This document shows, piece after piece, positions 21,848 through 45,153 of a stretch of DNA of 64,000 bases (the stretch's first letter is position 1; every line of letters starts with the position of its first letter). Position numbers and translations under genes: made by a program. The stretch comes from Chrysaora quinquecirrha (taxonomy: Eukaryota; Cnidaria; Scyphozoa; Semaeostomeae; Pelagiidae), in NCBI GenBank assembly GCA_014526335.1, contig JACTAT010000001.1, positions 778,733 to 842,732 on the forward strand, read 5' to 3'. Under the pieces are notes generated by a model that was not told the DNA's origin, did no database searches, and was given only the letters and a program-made list of their open reading frames with translations.

Positions 21848-24800
21848 TTACCTACCATCAGAAGCAGATTCCACATCCATGGACGCACTTGCTCGCACTT
21901 CATGTTCAAGATCTTTCATTCTTTTGTCCTGTACGTCGATCTTTCTCTTGAAAGCAGCTTCTTGTCTTTCCAATCGATCGATAACCGATTCTCGTTCCTT
22001 CAAACGATTTTGATAATCAGCTACATCTTTCATCGTTTTATCCAATTTATCTTTCAGCTTTTTCGTTCGCTTGCTTGTCTCTTCATCAACAGCTTTCTTA
22101 AAATGCTCTAAATCATGTTGTTTTCCTTCAGCTGTAACATTCCGGTTTTTATCACCATCGTATTTACCGGATAGCAACATATCGAAATCAAACTCCGATT
22201 TATTTTTCGCTTCAATCATCTCTAGCTCCATCTCCAACGATTTCACTTTTTTCATGATCATTTCAACTCGGTATTCCGCGTCTTCCTTCTCCTTTCTTTC
22301 CTGCTTCAATTGATGATGCAATTCTTTCAATATCCCCTCAGTTTTATTCTGAATCTCCTCAATCTCGTTTTCATATTGCTTCATTATCTGGCCTCTCATG
22401 ACTCGCTCTTCCGTAAGCCTCTTTCTAATATTTTCATAAGCCTCGGTTAGACGAGACTCAAGTCGTTCGTATTCGTCTTCGTACTCTTTTATCAAATGAT
22501 TCCTCGCCAGTTTCTCTTTCTCAATATCGTTATTCAGAGACACCAACTGTCTACCAAGCTCCTCCGCTTTCTCTTCCATCGCATTCATCTTCGCAGTGAC
22601 GGCCGCTTTATCTGAAGATATTAAATACCGAAATACCCCTATCTGTTCTGTTAGATACTGGACAAGCTCCTGGGGCTCGAGAGAGTTTTCTTCCATTCCC
22701 AAAAGCTTCAAGTCGCCATCACAGATCTCTCTCAGACGAAGTACTTCATGTGCAAGTCTGTTCAGCTCTACTGAGAACTTCTCTTTGTTCAAAGATTGAA
22801 AGTCAAATGCTTTTCTGTTGTGAGATTGTTCATCCTCTCTTTCCTTGAGTTTCATTTCAAGTTGCTTCGACCTGTTTTCGTTAATGAAATTCATAATTTC
22901 TCGAAGTTCCTGAAGCTGTCGATCTTTGGCATTCAAAAGAGCCTCTTGCCTTTCAAATCTCAATTTTTCTTCTTGTACTCTGTCTATGGTAGGCTGACCA
23001 TCAACTATTTTATCTCCATTAGGTGTAAGACCGCTTGAGGCATTTCCCCCTTTTCCTTCACCATTCTCTAACACCTGGTCTATTTCCAGGGCAGTAATTT
23101 TTTCTGAAAGCTCGAAATTTCGAAGCCTCTCTTTCGCTAGTTCGTCTTGCAAGCGAACGAGGTCAAGTCTTAAAGCCTCGTTTTCAGCTCCAGTCTCGTT
23201 TTCAGCTTCTTTTACTCCGTTTCCTAGTAGACTTCTTGCCATATCTTCATCAACATCAGATCCGTCCACGGCATCAAAGGAGTTCTCTGCATCAAAATCG
23301 GCATCGTAATTACTATCGGCTTTTGTGGCATCATCAACATAAGGGGAATGTTCTATATCAATACATTCCGATGAAGCAACATTTGCATCAGCGGCAGTAC
23401 AGGTAGAAGCATCAATTTTCGTTGCACCTTTCATTGCATCGTCCTTGTCTTCTACCTCCTCTCTTTTCCTGGAATCTCGATTCTCAGAATCCGTCGATTT
23501 GCTCTTCCGCTTCGTTTGATCAGTCATATCACTGTCTTCATCGGAGCCATCCAACGAAAAATCGTCTTCCGAAACATTGTACTGATTTTCCGACGCAAAC
23601 CTATCCTCAATCGCATCCACTTCGCCTCCAGATTGCCGCAATTTCTTGATTTCCTCAAACATATCAATATGCTTGATCTGCTCCTTCATCAAATCATTCT
23701 GCAACTCGCGCTTTTGCGATCGTAAACTGGCAACTTCTTCGCTCAGATATTTCTCACGACTCAGTATATCCTCGAGTGTTCGTTTGACGTTTTCGTATTT
23801 ATTCTTCGTCGTGTCGGCTGTAACCTGAAGTTCGTCCTTTTGCTTTGACAGGTCAATCAGTTTATCAATCACTGCGTTTATCTCACTACTCGGAATCTTC
23901 TCAATCTGCGAATTTTTACTCGAGTTTAGCTCGTTTTCTAGCTTTGTAACAACCTCACGTTCGGTGCTAAGTAAGTCTCTTAACGTGTCCACGTGTTCGT
24001 TGAGCATTTCCTCATCATTGTATCCAATTTCATGTCCCTCGTTCTCTTGCTTCGTCCCGCGGTTTTTACGCAGACGGTAAAGCTGTGCCAGACCTACTAC
24101 GGCGAACATTATGGCGAGCAATGGTCCCAGCACTCTGATGTAGTTATACGCGGCTAATTGCACGTCATCGCTGATGCTGACGTTAGCTGCACGGTACCAG
24201 GCGATAAGACCTGCAAAAAGAAGGACAGCTATTGTAGCGATGTTTATACTTTGGAAATAGGCCTTATTTTCATGGCGACTAGAGCCTTCCAGCTTTCCTT
24301 TCTTCGCTGATAAAGCTTCTGCATTTTCCGAAACCTCTTTTCGATCGGCTTTTACAGACTTTTCTTGTGGATTTTCTACAATGTCGGCATCCAAATACGA
24401 ACTTCCATTAGCTTGCTTAGGCCCAAACCCATGATTCTGCAGCCATTGAAATTTCAACGTCAGGCGCTTTTTCTCTTGGTATTTCCTAATCGCTCGTTGC
24501 AACTGTCGCTCCAGCCTCTCAATGGCCTGCCTCTGTTTGGTGATGATTTCATAGTCCTTCTCAATAACGACCTCCATTTCTTTTAGCTCTTGCGATATTT
24601 GTTTCTCCTCCTTCTTCGACTGCTCAACGTGCGATAGAAGATTTTTTATGGTTTTCTGGTAACCCTTTGCATTAGAATCCGCGTATTCCAACGCTGTATC
24701 TGTTTTATACATCATTATTGCTATTGCTACGAACAAGACGGTTAAAATGGGCAGCGCTCCGAAATCATCAACATATAAAGCGCATAGACAAGCGCAGATT

Positions 24801-26884
24801 ACCATACACAAGTACTTCATGTAAAACTTTGCTCGAAGTGGAATTCCACTTTTAGAATCTTCCTCGGATTCATTTGTTCCAAAGCCTTGTTTATCGCTCT
24901 TTGTACTCTCTAAATGCTTGATTTCCTCCTTTAGCGCTGTAATCGTTTTCTCTTTCTCCTCCGTCTCGCTTAAACGCTTTATTCGCAGTACGTCAATCTC
25001 TCTTTTCATCAGCATAAAGTCCTTATTCGTTGCCTGGTTTCTCTCTCTTAAACTCTGAAGCTCTTTCTCCAACGTGCTTTTACTCGCTTTCAAATAACGG
25101 ATTTCCTCTTGCAAGTCATAAGGCAACTTTTCCATCGCCTGTCCGAACGTATCAGTCATAAACTTATCGTAAATCTCACCAAAATACCGAAAGTTCTCGT
25201 CATCTAGTCTCAAAACCGCGTCTTGCAAAGCTCGTCGTAGTTTATGGTCGTTCTCGGGTAATTCCTCGCCTTTCGCCTTTGTTTCGCTTTCTAGTCGTAT
25301 CCTCGGTCTCTTCATGACCTTGTAAACAAAGAACCACAATGCTGATAAACCTGATACAGCGTACACGAAATCAGTATGGAAAACATATCGAGCGACAGAT
25401 GCTAGCGTTATTGTGAGCAATATCAAGGTTGCTAGTTTGAAAAGTGCAACGAAAGTTGTTAGGATTTTCTCACTCATGCCAGGCGCTTCATTAGTCGAGT
25501 GGGTCGACTTTTCATCAACTGGTACTTCGTCGGCAAGCTGTTCATTGATTTCAGAGGTATCGATAGTAGCCCTGTTGCCTTCGTGTTCTCGCCTTGTGCT
25601 GCCTACTTCTAGCTCCTCGGCCTGCAGGTCTTCACTTGTATCGGCAGTGTTTTCCCTTGTTTCTTCCTCCTCGTCTATGGATGTTCCAAATACATTCGCT
25701 TCTTCTACCACACTGCGAGCTTCATGCGTACCCTTTGTCTCATCTGAACTTATTTTCTCACCAATAGTCTTCCCCATTTCCTCACATTTCGCATAGTACA
25801 TATCATACAAATTGGACACTTCTAAAATTTGTCTATTCAGTTCAACATTCTGCTCTCGCTCCATCTCAAGCTTCTTTTTCAATGCACTAACCTCCTTCTC
25901 AAGAGCCTCTTTCTCAGCATCGCTGACATCAGACCTTGCTTTCAGTTCCGCTGACAAAAACTCGCACTCCTCAACTCGTCCTTCATATTCTTCCCTCAAT
26001 GTTTTCATCATAGCCTCTTTTTCGGGATTAACCTCCATTCCAGCTAATTCGATAGTCGAACTCATCCTTCGAATTTCGTGTCTTTGACGCTCGTTCTCTG
26101 CCGACTTTTCGTCGAGATTCATTTCCAAATTACTGATGACTTCTCTTTTGCTTTCCAATATTCTTATATTTTCTGTCTTGAGTTTTTCTATTTCTTCTTT
26201 GAGCTCTTCATTTTGTTTTATAAGCTGAAACATGTCTGTCATAAGGTCCTCCATTTCTTGATTTTGCTTTTCCTCCTGTACAAGTTCTTCCTTCTCCGCC
26301 AAATTCTTCTCTAAATCTTTGACATCCCCTTTACTGCTTTCGTCTCCAACTTTTTGCTTGACATCAACAGCGCTCGTCTCCTTTGGTCTATTTTCCTCAG
26401 TTTCCATTCCTCCCTCCTTTGCAATCTTTTCTTTCTTTTCCAGACGGGCCTGCAGCTCAATAACTTGTTTCTCAAGCACTTCCTTCTCTTTCAGGCTCTC
26501 TCTCCCACTCTCCATCATCATATCCTCCAAATCGCGCCGTTGCTGTTTTTCAATATTCAATGTCTTCTTCAGCATCTCAATTTCACAATCTTTTTGCTCC
26601 AAAAGTTTATCACAAACTTCTGCTTGGTTCGTCCATTCTTCTATCTGATCCTCCAAATTTCTAATCCGTCCATCTTGTTCCGAAATCTTCCCCTTTAGAT
26701 ACTCAATCTCCGATGTTTTTTCTGCTACCAGATGCGTCAGAGAACTCGTCAAAACAAGCTCTTCTTGTAACTCTTTTTTCAAACTCTCCATATTTTCTTT
26801 GCCCACTTTAAGGTGCTCTTTTTCTACCCCGCTCTCCATGCTGCCTTGCTGTGTAGGCTCTTCACAAGGCTTCGTCTGGGACAT
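21848..26884 (-). CDS. giant multi-pass coiled-coil membrane protein, TANGO1/cTAGE5-like architecture
   Basis: A single 5,037-nt exon encodes 1678 aa with no signal peptide. Residues about 20-375 are coiled coil, then an acidic linker to 470. Three membrane modules follow, each a pair of hydrophobic helices: about 474-499 with 503-523, 689-707 with 709-725, and 880-897 with 917-936. Each is followed by charged coiled coil; the last runs with acidic breaks (1100-1220) to about 1668. Parts such as QIEEWTNQAEVC and the ALEKEVSALKKKLE stretch resemble the coils of TANGO1 and cTAGE5, which scaffold ER exit sites and have a two-helix membrane anchor before their coils. The likeness is by eye and coiled coils mislead, so the family is a suggestion. 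The terminal codons GAT GGT AGG TAA overlap a splice donor, and a phase-matched exon lies at 20671-20822. The start at 26884 has a TATA box ~133 bp upstream. Confidence 0.8.
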   Translation of the reverse strand: MSQTKPCEEPTQQGSMESGVEKEHLKVGKENMESLKKELQEELVLTSSLTHLVAEKTSEIEYLKGKISEQDGRIRNLEDQIEEWTNQAEVCDKLLEQKDCEIEMLKKTLNIEKQQRRDLEDMMMESGRESLKEKEVLEKQVIELQARLEKKEKIAKEGGMETEENRPKETSAVDVKQKVGDESSKGDVKDLEKNLAEKEELVQEEKQNQEMEDLMTDMFQLIKQNEELKEEIEKLKTENIRILESKREVISNLEMNLDEKSAENERQRHEIRRMSSTIELAGMEVNPEKEAMMKTLREEYEGRVEECEFLSAELKARSDVSDAEKEALEKEVSALKKKLEMEREQNVELNRQILEVSNLYDMYYAKCEEMGKTIGEKISSDETKGTHEARSVVEEANVFGTSIDEEEETRENTADTSEDLQAEELEVGSTRREHEGNRATIDTSEINEQLADEVPVDEKSTHSTNEAPGMSEKILTTFVALFKLATLILLTITLASVARYVFHTDFVYAVSGLSALWFFVYKVMKRPRIRLESETKAKGEELPENDHKLRRALQDAVLRLDDENFRYFGEIYDKFMTDTFGQAMEKLPYDLQEEIRYLKASKSTLEKELQSLRERNQATNKDFMLMKREIDVLRIKRLSETEEKEKTITALKEEIKHLESTKSDKQGFGTNESEEDSKSGIPLRAKFYMKYLCMVICACLCALYVDDFGALPILTVLFVAIAIMMYKTDTALEYADSNAKGYQKTIKNLLSHVEQSKKEEKQISQELKEMEVVIEKDYEIITKQRQAIERLERQLQRAIRKYQEKKRLTLKFQWLQNHGFGPKQANGSSYLDADIVENPQEKSVKADRKEVSENAEALSAKKGKLEGSSRHENKAYFQSINIATIAVLLFAGLIAWYRAANVSISDDVQLAAYNYIRVLGPLLAIMFAVVGLAQLYRLRKNRGTKQENEGHEIGYNDEEMLNEHVDTLRDLLSTEREVVTKLENELNSSKNSQIEKIPSSEINAVIDKLIDLSKQKDELQVTADTTKNKYENVKRTLEDILSREKYLSEEVASLRSQKRELQNDLMKEQIKHIDMFEEIKKLRQSGGEVDAIEDRFASENQYNVSEDDFSLDGSDEDSDMTDQTKRKSKSTDSENRDSRKREEVEDKDDAMKGATKIDASTCTAADANVASSECIDIEHSPYVDDATKADSNYDADFDAENSFDAVDGSDVDEDMARSLLGNGVKEAENETGAENEALRLDLVRLQDELAKERLRNFELSEKITALEIDQVLENGEGKGGNASSGLTPNGDKIVDGQPTIDRVQEEKLRFERQEALLNAKDRQLQELREIMNFINENRSKQLEMKLKEREDEQSHNRKAFDFQSLNKEKFSVELNRLAHEVLRLREICDGDLKLLGMEENSLEPQELVQYLTEQIGVFRYLISSDKAAVTAKMNAMEEKAEELGRQLVSLNNDIEKEKLARNHLIKEYEDEYERLESRLTEAYENIRKRLTEERVMRGQIMKQYENEIEEIQNKTEGILKELHHQLKQERKEKEDAEYRVEMIMKKVKSLEMELEMIEAKNKSEFDFDMLLSGKYDGDKNRNVTAEGKQHDLEHFKKAVDEETSKRTKKLKDKLDKTMKDVADYQNRLKERESVIDRLERQEAAFKRKIDVQDKRMKDLEHEVRASASMDVESASDGR

Positions 26885-27016
26885 TTTCGTTCAGCTTACG
26901 GTTTATGCCTTAATTTTTAATTTTCATCGTCGCTTTGATACTGCTTCATTTCTGAAAGAAAGTTTTAATGATCTTCATATTCCAATGCATTCGAATATGA
27001 AGCTTAGACTTCAGGT

Positions 27017-27024
27017 CTTTTATA
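27017..27024 (-). promoter_or_regulatory. TATA box of the coiled-coil gene, copy B
   Basis: TATAAAAG on the minus strand, ~133 bp upstream of the start codon at 26884, beside TATATATA. It is conserved in copy A at 10772-10779. The implied 5' untranslated region is about 100 nt. Confidence 0.5.
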
Positions 27025-27190
27025 GCTATATATACACGCATATAAGAAGGCGAATTATGGGAAGTAGAATTTAGCTCCACTCTTAATTTGAATGAAGTTC
27101 TGTATCTTCTTTGCTGGGTTTTTGAAGCTTAAAGAACTTTAGAGTTATGCGGATTTTCAGAAAATTCTTTCGTCAGAGCCTGAACACTGA

Positions 27191-27838
27191 AATAGACCTT
27201 TTCAAAGGGGTCTGGGTCGGCGCGACATTTTTCTGGAAAATGGTAGACATTTTAAGAAAGGGAATCTTCTCTACGAGCAAAGACCTGAATTGCGGTCGTT
27301 TCAGGAGAGGTATTGTAGAAAATATTGCTTCAAATTCATGCTTATGGGAAATACAGTGAAAGAAAGGTTTCAAGTGCCAGTTTATCTGCTGTAGGAGGCA
27401 TTTAATCAAATATTTTCCTTTTTGTGAGTTGCTTGCATCTTGTTTCCTGAGTTTTGGCAGAAAATTTTAGCATTTACTGTCACAGATACCATTTCTCTCC
27501 CAAAGTCAGGAAAAAGTTACGGTAACACGGTCATTGACCGGAGGAAGGTCAATTAGAACAAAAGAAGATATTTTGCCACGCCCAAAACACACCTATTTTT
27601 CTTTGTTAAGTGAGGAAGGTTTAAAGTTAGGGGTATTTTTGTCTGGAGGAAGGTTGAACACTTTCTGGAATATGTTCTCTCCTATTTGTTATTTATAAGT
27701 ATAATCTGCTGCACTAACTCTCCTAAAGCAACTGTAATCAAGGTCGCTGCATGCAGAGACATCTGGACTGAAGGAATCCTCTCTACCATTTTCCAGAGAA
27801 GTATCGCATCGACCCAGGCGTCTTTGGAAACATCTATT
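27191..27838. mobile_element. fold-back element, copy B
   Basis: Counterpart of 10952-11599, with the better-preserved left end AATAGACCTTTTCAAAGGGG; the right end finishes ATCTATT. Confidence 0.65.
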
Positions 27839-27847
27839 GTGAGATTA

Positions 27848-28224
27848 CACCCTTTTTTTAATAAGCAACTTGACTTTCGTCCAGCCCTCAAAGTTGCTTA
27901 AAATTTTAGACATTTCAGCCCTCAAAGTTGCTTAAAAGTTGCTTAACCTTTTTTTACCTAACAACCACCCCTGACTTAGCGGGTCAAAATCGTCAACTGT
28001 TAGGCCTATAACACGACTTTTGGGAAACAGTAAGTGGAAAAACGTTAGATAAAGAACTTCGACATGCAAAACAAACAATTTCCTAACAACAAGAAAGCGT
28101 ATAAGCTTTGTTGTTTGAGTTCTTAGTTGCTTACAGAATTCAATTGAGTCCTCCAGTTGCTTAATGTTAAGGTCAGTTCAGCCCTAGTTGCTTATTGAGC
28201 GGTTGCTTATTAAAAAAATAAGTG
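27848..28224. mobile_element. MITE with CACCC(T)nAATAAGCAAC ends, copy B
   Basis: Counterpart of 11609-11983 with TA on both sides; it differs mainly in the length of an A run near the right end. Confidence 0.75.
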
Positions 28225-31107
28225 TACTCTTATTACTGGGATCGTTTCAAACACGAAACAATTTCATAAAAAAATATGCGTATGTAAGCTAGCGCGATCC
28301 TGAACGGCTAAAACTAAAACTCGAAGCTGTGTTTACAGGGTGTCCTGTCTCGGCTGTAAATTCTACTAGATTAACATATAAATACCTATTTAACGATAGA
28401 TAAATATTAAACAGTTCAAATTCAAACAAACTGGTATAATTGAGAACAAGTTATCTTACTAGTGCTTGCCTTCACCACCATTATATCATGATGCATAAAT
28501 GTGCATAAATATCATGATCTACTTTACTCCCTTCGCTACCATATATGAGCTGCCACCCATTTCATTATTCATTGATTTCTTGACTTTCAACCCCTCTAGC
28601 TATGTTTCACTCCAACCAGGTTGGCTTATTGAAATCTGTTAATCTCGGTGCGCACTAGGGGCGCGTAGACATCCGAGCGAAGCAAACAAAAATAGCAGTC
28701 CGAGGGCTTGTCGCAAGAAAATTCCAGTCTATCAGATACGTCCTTTTGATAACTTCTATATCAACATTTATGCTCTTTCCATTCCTCTTCATGCACAATC
28801 AACTACCCCCGACATTTCACATGTTCAGAGGATCTAGAAAATCTTTCTTCGAAAAAATTGGGTTGGGCATGCCCCCCTAAATCCGCTCCATGACGCCATC
28901 CCTGTAGCGCTCAAAAAGTCGCCTTGGCCTTAGCTCTCACCGATAAATCGTTCCTTCCCGTTTGTCTCCGCAGTGAGAAGAGTACGAAGTATAAGTCGTT
29001 CCTTGGTACGATAAACTGACTTTTTTAAACATTTTGCTAGCTTGGAGTATCCCTGGACGTTCCGTTCAACAAAAAATTTTGTAGCTATAAAAATTACTAA
29101 AAACTGTTACAATGCTTTTATAGGCAAAAGTCTGTCTCATGCACACTTTTAAACTACAAGGTATGTTAAAACTTACACAAAACAAGGCTTGATCCAAACA
29201 TTATCATGCCAACAGTGCCATTTCTTTCAAAATGCTTAGAGAGCGAATTCTAAATCTGCCTTGCCAATCGCAGCTACAGACACGAGTGGCTTGCTTTCAG
29301 TAGAAACGAATAACACAGGCTGATTAAAATTTAATAAAATATTGATATTTCTGATATAAAAGTATGCCGAGGAGCATCTTTTCAGAAATACAATGAATGC
29401 ATATGAATACTGAATCAATCAGGTAACCTGCCACTGAATGTCAAACATCTCCAGGCCTCTTTGATGATTTTTTTCTGTCTTGTCTCCATCGTATTTGGGT
29501 TTACAGAGGCATAGTTATAAGGGCAGTATGGGGGCAACCGCTCCCCTGCGTTGCAACACCTTACCCTGTGTACTAAGCCTTCAAAGTATCACAGAGCGTG
29601 GCAATGAAATACGGAGTAAAAAGATATGGGAAAAGGAAGAAGGAGGAAACACCCTGTTTTCACCCTGTCTCTTTTACTTGTTTCCTTGTTTCCACTCCCT
29701 GTGACCCCTTGAGGCTCTTTTACCCAGTGTAGAAACACCAGAATTATGACGTAGATTTCGATGATCATCCGACTTCGCTGTCCTTGCAAGTTATTGTCTT
29801 CTTAAGTCTTTTCCAGTTGGATCATATTAGTTTATCCTTTCCGTTCAAATTCAACAGAAGCAAAGAATTTTTTCAGGAAGCCCCGTTAAACTACTGCATT
29901 TTCTCTAATACATGCCTTATGGGTTTATTGAGTATTTTTTGTTTTTTGGGAGGGTGTTGTTTGAAGATTGGGCATTAAAAACCACCCCAGATAACGTATG
30001 TGCAGTACAGCGGTGGTTGTGCAGTACAGCGGTTGTTGTGCAGTACAGCGGAGGGATATCATCAGTAGCGGAGGGATAGCATCAGTACGGCGGAGGGATA
30101 ACATGAGTAGCGGTGGATGTTCAGTACAGCGGTGGGATGATTTCCCTCTGCTGTACTGCACATGCACAGCCACTGCTGTACTGCAAAACCACCGCTGTAC
30201 TGCACATGCGTTAGGCCGGGTGAACACGCGGTCGTTTATTTGAGAAGATACGGTATCTCGTAAAATAATTTATCAAGTAAACCAAGCATAGAAAATATCA
30301 GGGCCTCACAAGGTCCGTCTTTATTAATTGCATTCATTTATATTCTCCAAAGTGAAGAATTCTTAGACCGGTCCTTGGATTGGTTCCGATAGGACACAAG
30401 GTGTGTCCACGTTATTTTCCTTCTTCGCGTTCTCCAAAACGATTCCCTTGCAATCGACTCCCCTGATACTCCCGAGGGCTATTTGTTTCCACTGCCTTTT
30501 CGGGTCACTCGATTAAAAAACTTTTTCGGAGATTTTGATAACCAATCGCTGAAAAATCGACGAAAATTTCAGTCTTAAACCCCTTTTTTATAGTTTGTGT
30601 ATTTGAAACAACACTCACCATGCAAAGTTTGTGGAGATTCATTCTTTCCAGCCTTGGTATACTCGGTGTTCTTCTTTCGCCAGCTGATTATTTTGCAAGC
30701 TTTTGCTATGTTTGGTCTTATTCTTATCGTTTGAGGTCGGTTATCAGTAGGACGTCCATTAGAACGTTTTTGGTACCTGTTCATATAACTGATAAATGTT
30801 TTAGGATTTTGGTTTCTTTGAATCTAAATAATTTTGGAGATATATATTCATTAATTAAGTCCACAGTGTTTTGTGGCTAGACAATTTTCCCAAGGAGTGG
30901 TGGGGGCCTTTCTCAGTGGTGTTTTCAGATTGGAGGCTAAGGAAGGAGGTCTTACTGAAGAAGGTAAAGATGAAATCATGTATTAATAGCGCTAGTCGCT
31001 AGGACCTCCGAACTTGATAAACAAAGGGGTTTGAACCCAAGGGGAACCCAGACAACAATGAGCACCTCCTTGCTCCTTAGATCACAAGCTAGCAGATTAT
31101 AATAGTA
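28225..31107. other. intergenic between the divergent genes, copy B
   Basis: No supportable gene. 28430-28680 is the stretch not shared with block A. 29997-30210 is the palindromic GTGCAGTACAGCGG satellite patch, with more units than in block A (13845-14013). The rest parallels 12516-14911. Confidence 0.5.
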
Positions 31108-31511
31108 CACGCTTTTTTTTATAAGGAACCTACCTCAAGGCCTAGTTCTTAAAGTTCCTAATTTTTGGGCCTCTTTTAAGCCAATTGCAGTTCCAAAAGT
31201 TCCTTAATAGTTCCTTAATTTTAACTGCACATACAGTGGTCTTAACAATAAAAGAGAGACATTTGCATGTGAGCAAAGCTCGAGACTACTCAAAGAAACA
31301 TTGGATACATGCTTAACATACAATTTAAGTGATTTTCGACTGCAAATGAATGGAACTGGCTTTCTAATTCTTGATTATTTGCAGTGATAAAAGTATTCAA
31401 CATTCAAAAGTTCCTTAATGATTTTCTCCTTAGTAGTATAAGTTCTTTAAATTTTCGGGCCTTCTACATGTAGGTTCCTTATAAAGTGGTTCCTTATAAA
31501 AAAAAAGCGTG
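31108..31511. mobile_element. MITE with CACGC(T)nATAAGGAACC ends, copy B
   Basis: Same insertion site as 14912-15309 in block A; TA on both sides. Confidence 0.85.
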
Positions 31512-32475
31512 TACACTTCACTCTTTTCTTAAAAAGAAAACATATACTTTATAAGAACGTCGAGGCTCGGTTTGCCAAAAAATAAGAAACAAGAAAATGT
31601 GTTTTTAGAAATTTCATCCATTGGCGTATCCAGATCTAAAGTAGTGGGGGGCCTGGGAAAAAAATTTATCAGACCACGTCCTTCAAACTCTCGTAAATGC
31701 GGGGAAACGCCCTTTCTGCCCCCCCTCTGAATTTTACAACGTTTTTGGACAAATCTCGAGGACCATATTTTAGAAAGGTGGGGGGTCCGGACCCCCTTCA
31801 TCTCATGTTAACAAAACAGAACTTTGCAATTACTAAATAAACCTATATAGCAGATATGCCAAACTGTTATTTAGTATTGGTAGAAGCAATTTATTATGTG
31901 TAGTTGTAAAAAAGTCAATTTTTTCTAGCCCGCAAACACCGACAGAGTTCGAACCTGAGAAAGGAGCGCTAATTGGAAGCACACCATCGTTTTCTGGTCC
32001 CCAAACATAAGACACCACATCAGCAGCGTTGAGTTCGAACCGAACTTGGGAAAAGGACCGCAAATGGGCAAATTGGAAGCACACCCTCGCTGTGAAGGAG
32101 GCAATGGTAAAAAGTACTCATGCGCAGAAACGCAAATCTGTTCCCCACGCAAGGAACGGCCCGTCTAGAATCCAGCACAGTCAAAAGAGGAAACCGAAAT
32201 AAGAGTCCAAATTTTTGGAGGTTTTTATGCTGAAATCTGCCGGTTGACTGAAGCTGCATGACGCAAAATATAATTTCAAGCTTGCATGCTTAACTTGCTG
32301 GAAAATTGGACATGAAAAAGGAATAAAAGCGAAGCAAAAGGCCAAAGGAGTTCGTTCCAACTTAGGCCAAATCTCGGATAGGCAAACCGAGAAGGTGTAG
32401 TCTGAACTTATGTCAATTTGAACATCGAGAAAGACGTTCGTTTTTTAGTTGGTAAAAAGTGAAAAATCTAGTGAA

Positions 32476-43660
<11,185 letters not shown>

Positions 43661-44756
43661 GTGAGTGACTTTTTCTTGAGCCCGAACATCCCGCAGATAA
43701 AGTGCAGATTATCCCGCAGCAAACAAATAAGCTTTGATAAGGTTATCGAGTCCTCTTCATAGCGGTTTTATCTGTGTGGTTCTTGATATTGGCGGGAAAA
43801 AGAGTCACATAGTGTATCTTTAACTCACTTTTGCGACGATATACTATTCATCATAGTCAATAGAATAAACACTGATAAAACCGTGTTTATTCTATTGACT
43901 ATGTATTCACTGAATCGACGAAACAAGCCTGTTCAAAGACTGATGAGAATAATTTCACCTCGGGGTAGGGAGGGTAACTAAACCTAATTTTACGCCGGAC
44001 TTCCCATTTTGGTTTTAAATTTGGACCCATAATTTTGCACTGTCTTAAAATGTGGCCCATAACTCCGCAAAAATAAAAATTTGACTCATAATTCCGCCAA
44101 CATAATGAAAACTATGCCCGTGATTCTGGAAGGCAAAGAGAACTTTTTAAGAAGCAAGAAAATCATCAAAAACTTAATACACTGATTATTTGAAGAGACG
44201 ATAGACGTCCCAAGAATGCACTGTAGCTCGCTTCAATCAGTCTGGGTTATAAACAAATTGTTTTACTATGAAACGTTTGTCCCTAATGCAAGCGAAATCA
44301 GTAAAATTCAAACTGTGTCTATTGGTGCGCACTGAACAACTGTATTTTACTAAAATGCAGACTAAAGACCTGTACAAGTCTTTTCGTGCAATCAAAAGGA
44401 ATATTATTTTGAAGAAAAGATTTTTAGCAGAGTTTATCCTAGGTAGACAGAATCTATCGCAAAATTACATAGGAGAAAAATTATGCTGTCATTCATCCAC
44501 CCGGATGGCGTCACTTTATTTACGTATTTTTAGTGCCCGCACTCAAGTTATCAGGGGGTCATCTATAAAACTCAAGAATATTGTGCAAATCGACTGGAAT
44601 TCATGTTTCCCTGTACGCTGTATTTGATGCAGAATGAATTATAGAAACTTTGGCCAGGCATAAGGTCTTGATATTTAAACATGATTTGACAATGAAGAGT
44701 GGATTCAGAAGAAAATATTATTGATATGGGATATTTCGGGACAAAAATAAAGGATA
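43661..44756. other. region after the last recognised CRK exon
   Basis: No SH3-C exon recognised. 43852-43872 and 43883-43903 form a perfect 21-bp inverted repeat with a 10-nt loop. 43985-44140 carries a degenerate repeat of 'CCCATAATTCCGC' type words. A 119-codon plus-strand frame at 44268 has no recognisable domain and is not called. Confidence 0.5.
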
Positions 44757-45153
44757 CACGTTTTTTTTAATAAGAAACCGGTTTATAAGAAACCTAGAAC
44801 TAGACACCCGAAAAGTTAAGAAACTTCAGAACTAGGAGGAAGAAGTTAAGAAACTGTACAAATTTTTGCGTCCGTTTTCCAACATACTGATTCACATTTG
44901 TGGAGGTAGTAATTACTTCTCAAGCATTTTCATGCGGTTTCTCGCACCAGCGTGGCTAATTCCGTGCGGTTTCTCGCATCTGTAAGCAATACTGTATCCC
45001 GTGTATCTCACAGAAGGTTTTTCGTCGTTTTTACTGAAATTTATTTCAATTAATTAAGAAACTGTCAAGAAACTTTTAGATTTAAAATTGGGCCAAAAAT
45101 TAAGAAACTTTCAGAACTAGGCCCCGAGCTAGGTTTCTTATAAGAAAAACGTG
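44757..45153. mobile_element. MITE with CACG(T)nAATAAGAAACC ends
   Basis: Left end CACGTTTTTTTTAATAAGAA, right end TTCTTATAAGAAAAACGTG, TA on each side. Same design as the ATAAGGAACC elements but with AAGAAAC as internal word, so a sister subfamily. Confidence 0.75.

Noticed and set aside
44268..44627. 119-codon plus-strand frame
   Set aside because: No recognisable domain, start context or partner exon; such a length is expected by chance in this much non-coding DNA.
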